A stretch of 10,082 nucleotides of DNA from Synura sp. LO234KE (Eukaryota; Sar; Synurophyceae; Synurales; Mallomonadaceae). Location: the NCBI GenBank assembly GCA_015143735.1, contig VKHC01000699.1:1-10082 (forward strand), read 5' to 3'. Every line of letters begins with the position of its first letter. Position 1 is the stretch's first letter. The position numbers and the translations under genes were made by a program. Positions 1 through 7,775 of this stretch are shown piece after piece. The notes beneath the pieces are model-generated. The model worked only from the letters and a program-made list of their open reading frames with translations, ran no database searches and was not told the DNA's origin.

Positions 1-67
1 CTTCATATACCAAAAATAGTATGAGTTACCGCCCTGAGGAGGAAAAAATATTTCAAACCACGGCGTA

Positions 68-196
68 CCGTAGTTATACCAAAGTGATATCCGCGGACAT
101 TCTGAGGCATCCGTAGTTATACTTGGGGATATCCACGACCTGCTCTAAGCTAACCGTGGTTATTCATGTGGATATCCACGAACGAATCTAAGTTCA
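68..196. repeat. Three 43-bp degenerate tandem repeats
   Basis: Three consecutive units start at 68, 111 and 154, each exactly 43 bases long. Every unit begins CCGTAGTTAT or CCGTGGTTAT, carries GATATCC about 18 bases in, and the last two also share TCTAAG near the end. The copies differ by scattered substitutions and a one-base shift within the unit. Function is unknown: they could be a minisatellite in the host flank or an old tail of the truncated element. Confidence 0.75.
168..179. repeat. 12-bp perfect palindrome in third repeat unit
   Basis: GTGGATATCCAC reads identically on both strands. The second unit has GGGGATATCCAC at the same place, one base away from the palindrome, and the first is more diverged. 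It may be a protein-binding or cruciform-prone core of the 43-bp repeat, or chance. Confidence 0.45.
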
Positions 197-315
197 CTGA
201 TAACACACGGTATTCATCAACATCAAAAATTTGTGGAGAATATTTAAATCTTAGAATAAAATATGATGCGAGCTATATAAATATAGACTCACTTAACCTA
301 TTTATAATATTTTCG

Positions 316-504
316 AGATATACCCTGAGGGGATTGCCGGAAATCCGATTGTTATTTATTACTAAGCGGTAAATATGAAAGACAAAACAGGGAAGTCAAA
401 CATAGCCGAAGGCACCCACTAGTAGATAACCACCCTCTGTGCACCCGATGGCAAGTTCCGTGACAGAGTAGAGGGAATACGGGTGCTACACCCAGACAAA
501 TTAG
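316..504 (-). other. 3' UTR of truncated LINE copy A
   Basis: This lies between the retrotransposon stop codon (505-507) and the inferred 3' terminus. It aligns with 1190-1382. Two stem-loops match those of the other copy: arms 433-438 and 470-475 (CCCTCT/AGAGGG), and a tight hairpin 481-485 with 489-493 (GGGTG/CACCC, three-base loop). The terminus reads GATATACCC..GAGGGGAT on the plus strand. Stem-loops near LINE 3' ends are often recognised by the element's own reverse transcriptase; that role here is inference. Confidence 0.65.
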
Positions 505-1187
505 TTATTCGCCCACCAGGTCCCCATTATAATCATGAACAGGGAGAGCAGGACGGGAGAGAGAACGAAAACGCATGGCAAGGCGACGAAAGAATGCACG
601 CCGGGAGAGATGTTGGCGGGAGTCAAAAGGAGGCAGGCGTGGGTCTCGCCGAGGGGTGGAATGGTGCGCCGAGTGGCCGCGCACACGCGACGTCCCAGAC
701 CGACGCCTCGACCGAGGACGGGGAGAAAGCACCATAACTGAGGCCGAGCGCGGAGGTCGGCATTGTGACAGGAGGCGGGGGGCCACACACGCCCGAGCCG
801 CGAGCTTATTCACTACGGCGCTCCCTTGGGCTAAGGGGTCATCTGAGTTGGTGTGGGCCGGAGTCCAGGAGATAGAGATAGAATTGTCGCGCTTTACCTG
901 GTTGAGGAGGACATTGATGCGAGCGATAGTTTGTTAGTTTGCGACCCGTTTAATGGCACGGGTCGCAAACAGTCTAACACAATAAACGCTATCTAAGACA
1001 AGGTTGTAGCGCGGTGAGAATGCAGGGTCGAGGGATTTGCGCCGCTTTCGAATCCAATCCAGGGTATGATAGACTGCACTGATTTCCCCCGTGTTGCTGG
1101 TGGCCCGACGAGCGCCTAGCCAGGGGATGTAGAGACTGGTCCCCATAATGCTCGGGTCTCCGTTATGCCCGGGAAAGTGATTTGGGA
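505..1187 (-). pseudogene. LINE RNase H C-terminal fragment, truncated copy A
   Basis: The fragment starts inside the RNase H fold and stays in one frame from about 1187 to the stop at 505-507. It is broken only by a TAA at 934-936, where the other copy reads Lys. The catalytic Glu (SNTGEISAVYHTL, codon near 1086) and the second Asp (LVLDSVYC, near 993) are present. The His-containing motif SWTPAHTNS follows. The last catalytic Asp is replaced by Asn (GSAVVNKLAA, codon 810-808), and the first Asp lies beyond the truncation. After RNase H about 100 residues rich in Arg and Pro continue in frame, ending ALPVHDYNGDLVGE then stop. Because this copy kept its frame here, it best shows the family's true C-terminus. 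It is inactive. Confidence 0.85.
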
Positions 1188-1189
1188 GG

Positions 1190-1382
1190 GATATACCTGG
1201 AGGGGATATTGTAGCGTATTGCCGAAAATCTAATAGTTAATTACATAGTCAGAAGGAGAGAAACAGGAAAGTGGATGACCCCAACCAAAGAGACTACGTA
1301 GAAAAACTACCCTCTATGTACCAAGTGGCGAGTCCAGTGACCGAGTAGAGGGAAGACCGGGTATCACACCCGGGAAGAGTGA
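1190..1382 (-). other. 3' UTR of large LINE copy B
   Basis: This is the non-coding stretch between the TAA at 1383-1385 and the 3' terminus, where copy A begins. It is almost the same length as the 3' UTR of copy A and aligns with it to the end. Stem arms CCCTCTA (1310-1316) and TAGAGGG (1346-1352) enclose a 29-base loop. A second hairpin, CCGGGT (1357-1362) with ACCCGG (1368-1373), follows at once. No poly(A)-like tail is present. The structures are the best candidates for a reverse-transcriptase recognition element. Confidence 0.65.
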
Positions 1383-1707
1383 TTAGTCACCGTCTAAGTC
1401 CCCATTGTAGTCATGAACAGGGAGAGCAAGCATAGTATGAGGACAAAAGCGCTTAGCTAGGCGACGGAAAAATGCACGCCAGGGTGAGGGCTGGCATGGG
1501 TCGAAGGGTGGTAGCCGCGGGTCCCACCGGGGGAGAGTGCGGCGCCTTGGACAGCTACGCACAGGGGTATCCAAAGTCCGGCTCCGCACCGGAGGACGAG
1601 TCCCAGAGCGCGGTGGTGCGCTGCAGGCTGGTGCCGGTAGGGAGAGGCCAAGGGTCGCCGTTGCGTCATGAGATGAGGGGTTGCGCACCCCCGGGCTGCA
1701 AGGTGAT
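1383..1707 (-). pseudogene. C-terminal Arg/Pro-rich tail of LINE ORF2, copy B
   Basis: Downstream of the last RNase H Asp the frame moves by one base (somewhere near 1640-1610). The tail then reads to the TAA at 1383-1385, ending ALPVHDYNGDLDGD. The motifs DPRLPPFD, RAFFRRLA and ALPVHDYNGDL are shared with copy A, which shows that this tail, not the competing frame ending at 1457, is the ancestral one. It is basic and rich in Arg, Pro and Ser with no recognised fold; nucleic-acid binding is a guess. The competing frame (1457-2047) is open only because the RNase H frame happens to run on after the shift. Confidence 0.65.
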
Positions 1708-2149
1708 CTGCTTCCGCGTTCCCTTGGGCTAGGGAGTCAGCTGAGTTGGTGTGTGCCGGGGTCCACGAGATGGAAATAGAGTTGTTACGTCTTAACTGAT
1801 CAAGGAGGACATTTATCCGAGAGATAATGCGCTTGTTGGCGACCGGTTTGATGGTCCGAGGGGCAAACAGCTTCACACAATAATAGCTGTCGGTGACGAT
1901 GTTGTAGCACGGGGAGATGGCCGGATCCAGGTGCATGCGCCGCTTTTGGATCCAGTCAAGGGCGTGGTACATGGCACTGAGTTCTCCGGTATTGCTCGTG
2001 GCTCTCCGAGCGCCGAGCAAATGAGAGCCAGAGGGGGATGTGGACACTGGGCCCCATATCGCCCGTGTGTCGGCTCCTCCCTAGAAGGTGATGTGGACCC
2101 CCCAGCCGGTAGATCCGGTGGGGAGAGCCGAGCCGTCAGTGAAGAGAAA
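1700..2149 (-). pseudogene. LINE RNase H catalytic domain, copy B
   Basis: The domain would degrade the RNA strand of RNA:DNA hybrids during retrotransposition. All four metal-binding acidic residues of the family can be placed: Asp in TDGSAL (codon 2137-2135), Glu in SNTGELSAMYHAL (near 1984), Asp in NIVTDSYYC (near 1891) and Asp in QGNAEADHLA (near 1708). The assisting His is in WTPAHTNS (near 1753). A TAG at 2081-2083 interrupts it right after the first strand; copy A has a Pro codon at that position, so the stop is a later lesion. The preceding hybrid-binding segment is in another frame, with the shift near 2145. The fold looks complete, but this copy cannot be translated through. Confidence 0.88.
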
Positions 2150-3665
2150 GCCGCAGGATCATCGAACAGGGGGTCACAAGGTCCCGTGGACTTCGCCATG
2201 TATTTCTCAGCCTTCTTCCGTGTGGAGAATCTCTGCGCGTCAGCAGGGATCCCTACCGTCTGAGGTTGAGCCTCTCTATAGGAGGTGTAAATACCAGGAA
2301 CATGGCCGAGTCGAACTGCATAGAAGACTGTGGGATTGGGGGCCGTAGTAGTACGACGTTTGAAACACGGGTCGGCTGCGGGTGTACGGGAGAGGGTTGT
2401 GTGATAAGCTGCTTGCTGACGAGCAGCCCAAACGATGTCAATCCTGTTGACCAAGAGCTTGCTCAGAGCGAGAAGGCTTTCACTCAGGGCTGGCACTGAT
2501 TCAGTAGGTTGGATCATCTGGTCGAGTTGGGTGATCTGTGATGTGTTCCAATTCCCCATGCAGATACGATGGCCATCTTCTTCTTGAACAAGTCGCAGTA
2601 GAGCCGGAAAGAGACGCCGGTCTAGGTCCGTCAGAAGGGGGGTCGTTAGCAGGAGAGCGTCCGACTCAGCCCGAGCTTGACACAGGAGGGGATGTGGGCA
2701 AAGACGGAAGGTGTGATCATAGGTGTCATCCGCGACAGTGGTGTCAGAAACACACAGTTGACAAGTGAGCAAAGACGCCCGTTCAGTGTTCGGCTTGGCT
2801 CCCTTGCAGGTATTGAGGCCAACCGTCCAGTGCCGTTCACGGAGGAGGCGTTCATAGTGGCCCCGGGCGCCCACGGACTTGCTAGAGAGATTGAGTACTT
2901 TAGCAGCAAAGCGTAGTGTGACATCTTGCCAGCGAGGTGGGTACTGCCGGGAGGCACGATCTCGGTCACGAGCAAGTTGAGCTTCCGTGCGCTTCACATC
3001 CAGAACTCGCGCTTCTAGGGGAACAAGGAGGATGAATTCGGTGAACAGGTCTACCCAGACCCAGCGGTTAAGAAAGAAATCGACAGGAATACAGTCGGAG
3101 TGTGGGAGGACATGTGTGGGATCCTCCCGGAATTGCATGCCGTAAATGGTGGTGCATAATTCGGTTTGAAAGAGGCCGGAAATAGCATAGGCTGAGGCAA
3201 GCGTCATGCCAAGAGCGGACCCGGAGAGGGACCGCGAGGTGAAGTCCGACGGGGTAGCAGCATAACAGAGTCGACTGGACGGGGTGAGATGGAGGTGGGC
3301 AGCTTCGAAAAGACACTCCACGATTTCATTCGAGAAGATGGCTGGAGGAGCCCGAAAGGAGTTGACAAGAGATTGGTCGGGAAGATAAATGTTCAGATCA
3401 CGGACATCCGCCTCAGAATCAGTCTCACATAGTCCCCGTAGAACACCGGTAAGAAGCAGGGCTTTGGAGGTGGGGCGGGTGTCTGTGGAGGGTATTTCCC
3501 CTTGGTAGAGAGTGGGAACCCACGTGACATAACCATGGGTGCGTAAGACGCAGAGGGAGATGCGGAAGACTCCTACTCCCAGAGCAGAATGCAGAGGAGA
3601 GAAGCCAGAGTGACAGTGCAGATGGACATAAACCGTCCTCTTGCCCACCTGAAATGGGTCAGGAT
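2150..3665 (-). pseudogene. Long open LINE ORF2 segment with zinc-knuckle-like motif and hybrid-binding domain
   Basis: This is the longest undamaged stretch: about 500 codons without a stop or shift, inside an open frame of 661 codons (3858-1873) whose two ends are probably out-of-frame run-on. It follows the reverse transcriptase and precedes RNase H. A CQLC...DHTFRLC pattern (C-x2-C, His, x4, C; 2763-2698) resembles the zinc-knuckle-like motif common after the reverse transcriptase in many LINEs. Upstream of it is a predicted helical, Arg-rich segment (around residues ARDRDRASRQYPPRW). Downstream a Leu-rich helical part leads to the hybrid-binding domain at 2328-2194. The first 250 residues match no domain I know. 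A start codon is not relevant, since this is the middle of a larger protein. Confidence 0.75.
2194..2328 (-). pseudogene. RNase H1-type hybrid-binding domain within LINE ORF2
   Basis: About 45 residues match the N-terminal hybrid-binding domain of eukaryotic RNase H1 (the Pfam Cauli_VI/viroplasmin family), which grips RNA:DNA duplexes. The hallmarks are FYAVRLGHVPGIYTSY near the start and QRFSTRKKAEKYM at the end. They follow the family pattern YAVRxGxxPGIY, then an aromatic turn, then F followed by basic residues and A. The usual Trp after GIY is Tyr here, and the usual Phe of the following GF is Ile. It sits about 20 residues before the RNase H catalytic Asp, as in RNase H1 but with a short linker. 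It lies in the long intact frame and carries no lesion. Confidence 0.8.
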
Positions 3666-4935
3666 GCGGGGGAGAAGCCGTCGAGGTACAAAGGAGGGTC
3701 ACTGGAAGACACACGACCGAGATGGCGTGGAGGCAGGGACGGTAAAATTCGGTAGACTTCCACCGCATCCGGGAGAGTGTCCATGCTTGACAGCGGAGGG
3801 GGCAAACCAGAGCAGTAAGGACTGCCAGTAGAGGTGACCAAGAGGACGCGGGAGGCACGCAGGGAGGACATCGAGAATAGTCGAAAAACTGCTGGGAACC
3901 ATGACTCTAGGTCAGTGGGACCATGATAGAGCTGAGGTGGAGAAGTCTTGGTGACGATTGTCCGCAGCGTAGGGGATAGGACTGGATGAGGGAGCTGCCA
4001 GTGTCTGTAAACGATGTCGGATCGAAAGCCCCGTGGGGTACTGTACGTGGAGACCGTAAGGATTTCGGTGAGTCGGTTCGAGAAGAGCTGGGTGGAGTCG
4101 GCGATGTGCCAGGCCTGCCCTGGAAGTAATGGGACTGATGCGCTGACTGGGAGGGTGAGGCTACGTAGAGCTTCAGAGTGGTGAGGTGGAAGCTCCGGAA
4201 ATGCCACCGCCAGGAGGTACCTGTCCACGCAACCACGTCCGCATAAGTAGAGAGGTGACGGTCCCTGAGGTAGGCATGTTGTGCCTTGTTGCGCTGCATG
4301 CTGGTCGATATGATGCCAGTGAGGGAGTCATATAACTCAGGCGGGGGAGGACAAGATTTGGACCGTAGGGGTTTAGTGGGGCCAGCGTTGCCCTGGAAAC
4401 CATAGGAGAGTAGGGAGAAAATCCAGTAACCCGGCCGAATACTCTGGGGGGTGAAAGCAGCGAGGGAGGAGTGAAGAGAGCTATGGTGGCCACGAGTACA
4501 AAGACCCTGGACCGCGAGTTTCGTTCACACGTCTCCATGAGCTAGGAGACGGTGGATACAGTTGCGCTTACGTTGTTGGACCATAGAGGAAAATTGTTAG
4601 AAACCAAGACCTCCCTCCCGGACCGGTTGTTAGAGGTTTTCGGTTTGGGAGGTGCGGAGGTTTTTGGAGCGCCGACGAAGTTCAGATGCAAAGATTGAGT
4701 GAATCTCATCGCACTCGCGAAGGGACCATGAGGATAGAATGCCTGCATAAGCTCCTCGGGCATATAGGCATTTTGCCATCACAAGGTTAATGGACCGAGG
4801 GTTCGCTTTTTTGATGGAGAGGGCCTTGATGGAAACCAGGAGTTTGTGCTTCATCGTGCGCAGGGAAATTGAGTCAGACGGGTTTATGGGGTATTCAACG
4901 CCAAGACTCTTGAAGGTGCCGTGGGTGCGAATCAG
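3666..4935 (-). pseudogene. Reverse transcriptase thumb and post-RT region of LINE ORF2
   Basis: After the YADD palm the frame shifts near 4935, and reading continues with IRTHGTFKSLGVEYP and then a GGLGF motif followed by basic helices (QQRKRNCIHRLL). This is the arrangement of the thumb or connection segment of LINE reverse transcriptases. Three stops interrupt this frame: TAA 4630-4632, TAA 4597-4599 and TGA 4525-4527. Near 4215 the frame changes again, and another coherent, unrecognised segment runs to about 3666 (for example LFSNRLTEILTVSTYSTPRG). Assignment to the same protein rests on continuity, composition and orientation. Confidence 0.65.
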
Positions 4936-5970
4936 GGCAGTGTGAGGGATCCATCAGCAGAGTGAATAACCAGAACTTCCGGTTCCTCTGGCGATAAAGA
5001 GAGTCCACAGTAGTGGAAGGCGCGGAGCTTGTGGACAGGAATGGAGAGATTGAAGACCATAGCACACACAGAAACCAAGGTTGCGGTGTCCTGTAGGCTA
5101 GGCAGCGACGAGGCAAATGATTGGAGATCGTCGGCATAGCCGATGGGCCTGGCGGGGTAGAGGGAGGCATCGGGGCGCCGAAGCATGAATTGATTGTCCG
5201 TGACAGGTTGGTGGTCGAGAGCTGTGAGTAGAACGTCAAAGACGGCGAGCCAGGTGAAGGGACTATGAATGTCCCCCTGCCCCGTGCCCCGTTCCGGACT
5301 GAAGGCGATATCACGGATTCCGGCGAGACCCTCAATGTCTCATTTGGAGAGGGCATAGGGTGTGCGGACTATGGTGCAGCCCGACGCATCTAAATCCACA
5401 AGCCACTGAGCAATTTTGACTGGGAGCCCGTGGCGCTGCCAGCAGAGAACAATCCGTGGCTTGGAGACAGAGTCGAAGGCCTTACTCATGTCGCAGGAGC
5501 CACCGTATAAAGGTTTGCGTTCCTCCCGGGCTGATTCGAGGGTGTTGAGGAGTTGTAAGTTTGCTGTATCTGTCTCATGGTGGGGAAGGTACCCATGTTG
5601 GGAGAGGGAGAGGGCTGAGTGACGCTGGAGAGAGGAAGTCACCTCGTCCCAAGCTTCCTCAGCACTTCCATGAGCATGATGGGGCGGATGTCCTGAATGC
5701 GTTTGGAGGCATTTTTTGGGATCGGGACCAGCCATTTCCATTTCCGGGCAGCTGGAATGTGTCGGTCCTGCCAGATGGTAGCGAGACACTCGTAAGCCTC
5801 CGCCACCATCTCCGGTTTCCAGTGTTGAATATGCTTGTATTGCAAGCCGGATGGGCCACCAGAGGAGTTCCCCTTTTTAGAATTGATGCAGGCAGCGAAT
5901 TTGTCCAGTGATGGTGCCTGATGAAGGAGAGGGTGCAAGTTGGCAAAGACTTCATCTCGGGAGGGGAATT
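4936..5970 (-). pseudogene. LINE reverse transcriptase, fingers and palm
   Basis: The domain copies the element RNA into DNA at the nicked target. Motifs in order: GGPSGLQYKHIQHW (near 5857, finger motif); KWLVPIPK and RPIMLMEVLRK (near 5686); SQHGYLP; motif A CDMSKAFDSV with catalytic Asp at codon 5492; QWLVDLDASG; motif B RGTGQGDIHSP (about 5291-5259); motif C GYADD (Asp codons 5132 and 5129); then a PVHKLRAF-like segment. The catalytic residues are therefore all visible. Lesions: frame changes near 5968 and near 5640, and a TGA at 5340-5342 between motifs A and B, after which the same frame continues cleanly to YADD. Retroviral and LTR-element polymerases are excluded by the endonuclease context and the absence of protease and integrase. 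Confidence 0.93.
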
Positions 5971-6899
5971 ATGAAGTGCCTGCCACAGCGCAAGAAGTGG
6001 GTCAGCGCCCCCAGAAACGGGAATGTTGAGGCCCGAGTGGATGTCACGAAAATCAGCGAAGGACATTTGTCTGAAGGGAGTCCCAAGACGTCGTACCATC
6101 GTGGAGAGCTGGGGCCCGAGTCGGCTGAGACTGAAAATGGCATCGAAACAAATGGGTGACATAGTGATGCAGGTCCGCTGGCGTTTGGGGCGAGAGGGCC
6201 AGATCTCCAAAGTCATAGTATTGCAGGTCGGTGTCGTCAGTGTACTCATTGAGAAGGCACTGGAAACCAATGTGCATGGTCCCTGCGCGAAGTTTGTCCT
6301 CCCTGGCAGCAGAGTAGCTGGAGATACGGGAGGAGTATTCCTTGCGCTTGCGGGCATGAAGGCAGGAGCGGATCAACTTGAAGTTGGAGATCGCCGCGAG
6401 TTGGAGAGCATTCAGATTAGAGGTGTCCTGGGATCTGCATTCCGAGGGAGTGAGCCCCGTTCCCCATACTTCGGGGGGTACCCCGCCCTGAAAGCGCAGA
6501 GAGGCAGCCACCCGCTCCCATTCCGAAATGATGGTGTTGATACCCAGGGTGCGGTCAAGGGAGGACGACCACCGTTGCCAGTGCGGGGGGAGAGGGAAAA
6601 CCCCCAGATGGCGCTGAAGTTTGAGTATGGCACGCAGTTGGGCTTGGAGGGCAGCGTAAGTCGGACTCCAATGTTCCTTAAAGCGGTTGCGTTTCTTCCA
6701 CTTCTTTCGTTCTGGAGCTGCGTCCAGGGTGATCTGAGTCAGATGATCAAGTTGTTGTTCGGCCTGGATGGAGGTAACCGGGGGCGCTGAGAGCAGGCTC
6801 CAGGTGGCTTGAAGATGCGAGTGGAACTTCTGAAGTTGAGGTGCGGACGGCGCGAAGCGTTTAATTTGAAGGCCGTGGGGTGGCCTAAAGATGCGCCAG
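5971..6899 (-). pseudogene. Linker between endonuclease and reverse transcriptase
   Basis: About 300 codons join the endonuclease to the reverse transcriptase, the usual place for a poorly conserved linker. The endonuclease frame continues through ERKKWKKRNRFKEHWSP, a basic stretch, and LHHYVTHLFRCHF to a stop at 6053-6055. The adjacent frame then supplies FADFRDIHSGLNIP and LLALWQALHN before the shift back near 5968. No further domain is recognised. An open frame of 255 codons on the plus strand (6023-6790) overlaps this region and shows no domain; I treat it as an antisense shadow. Confidence 0.65.
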
Positions 6900-7775
6900 G
6901 GGCAGGGGGGGAAACCGACCAGGATTGGACGATGGTCTGTAAGACCCACCCAGAGTCCGTCGGTGCCTATGGAGTAGTGAAGAAGGCGCATGGAGGGGCT
7001 GTTATAGAGGGCATGGTCAATTTCAGAGCCACCGGTGAGCTGAGTGGACGGCCTGGTGACGCAGTGCTGATTGGGCGGTAAGTCATCCGTGCGCGACCTC
7101 AGGCCGATGCCAAGGGCCCAGGCTCGGAGAGGGGAGCGGTAGTCCCCGCCTCCGCCACCGTCAAAATCCCAGAGGGAATTAAAATCTCCACCACAGATGG
7201 AGTGGTGTCCCGGTGTGGATATGTGGCGCTGAACCCAGTGTTGGATGGTGTCTCTGGCATAGTCCAGAGGTGTATCCGGAGAGCCCTGGGAATGCAAGTA
7301 GCTACTGCGAGAGCCGATGATAGAGCCCGCGACGCAGGGGAGCGGAGAGGTCAGACAGGTGTTGGTCAGTTGTAGTACTCGCCGGTGGGAAGGGCCAGTA
7401 CGTACGTGGCCAAGACTTGGAGACGCCCCCCGGGAAAGGCTAGGATGGCTTCATCAACCACACTGAGGCGGGATGGATCGGATTTGTAGTGGACAAGTTG
7501 AGGACCCCACCTGTGGTTGAAAACGATGCCGTTGCCCCCCACTTTGATGGAAAGCTGCGGATTACCCTTCTCTGGCGGGGCGGGGATAAAGACCAGACAC
7601 TCCGCGCGCGGACTCAGTTGCGCCCGCGCTTCTCGACGTAGGAAGGGGACACGTGCAGTGGGAACGCGACATCAATAAGCACCATGCAATCCACGGCTTC
7701 GATGGTCATGAACAGTAAGAGTTCAGCAAACTTGAACCCGTTAAGGCCATTCACGTTGAAGAAGACCAAGCGGAA
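6900..7775 (-). pseudogene. LINE APE-type endonuclease domain
   Basis: This endonuclease/exonuclease/phosphatase-family domain would nick the target DNA to prime reverse transcription. The signature residues are FFNVNGLNG (Asn codon near 7757), GGDFN (Asp near 7186, Asn near 7180), SEIDHALY (Asp near 7018) and the terminal TDHRPI (Asp near 6937, His next to it). The early metal-binding Glu, normally in an LxQE context, appears to be Asp (MVLIDV, near 7673). The domain is spread over three frames: the first runs to a TGA at 7614-7616, a second spans about 7620-7368 (AECLVFIPAPPEKGN, GGNGIVFNHRWGPQ), and the third runs from about 7368 onward. As written it cannot make one protein. Confidence 0.9.

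Larger units (their letters stand above)
1..315. other. AT-rich flank outside the retrotransposon copies
   Basis: This stretch is visibly richer in A and T than the rest of the window and no convincing protein is encoded. Short open frames here are isolated and show no recognisable motif. It begins where similarity between the two retrotransposon 3' ends stops, so it is probably the host target DNA or an older repeat. Three 43-bp tandem repeats lie inside it; the remainder (about 197-315) contains only AT-rich runs in which I see nothing definite. Confidence 0.6.
316..1188 (-). mobile_element. 5'-truncated LINE copy (copy A), 3' end only
   Basis: This segment aligns throughout with 1190 to about 2090, the 3' part of the larger element, with an offset of about 875-900 bases. 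It holds the second half of the RNase H domain, the C-terminal tail, the same stop position and the whole 3' UTR. At the protein level the clearest 60-residue block (from GARRATSNTG) is identical at 45 of 60 positions, so the copies are old or belong to related subfamilies. Similarity to the large copy ends near 1187, and the large copy's 3' end starts at about 1190, so the truncated 5' end abuts that 3' end with at most a few bases between. No poly(A) or poly(T) tract and no target-site duplication are visible. Confidence 0.85.

Noticed and set aside
5-42. Possible third LINE 3' end or extra 43-bp unit (ATATACC and CCCTGAGGAGG)
   Set aside because: Only short scattered matches; no alignment extends further.
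197-240. Possible fourth 43-bp repeat unit
   Set aside because: Only CGGTATTCATC-like similarity remains and the spacing is wrong.
166-372. 68-codon plus-strand open frame in the AT-rich flank
   Set aside because: It spans the third tandem repeat and the copy A 3' terminus, with low-complexity composition and no motif.
483-937. Overlapping plus-strand open frames opposite the copy A tail
   Set aside because: They are shadows of the Arg/Pro-rich tail and RNase H read on the other strand; the minus reading is conserved in copy B.
1457-1640. Apparent continuation of the copy B RNase H frame to 1457
   Set aside because: Copy A shows the conserved tail in the other frame, so this is run-on after a frameshift.
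5340-5342. Programmed readthrough of the TGA between RT motifs A and B
   Set aside because: Stops of all three kinds and many frame changes elsewhere make simple decay far more likely.
6023-6790. 255-codon open frame on the plus strand
   Set aside because: It is antisense to the endonuclease-to-RT linker, has no recognisable motif, and the minus strand carries clear domain signatures through the same bases.
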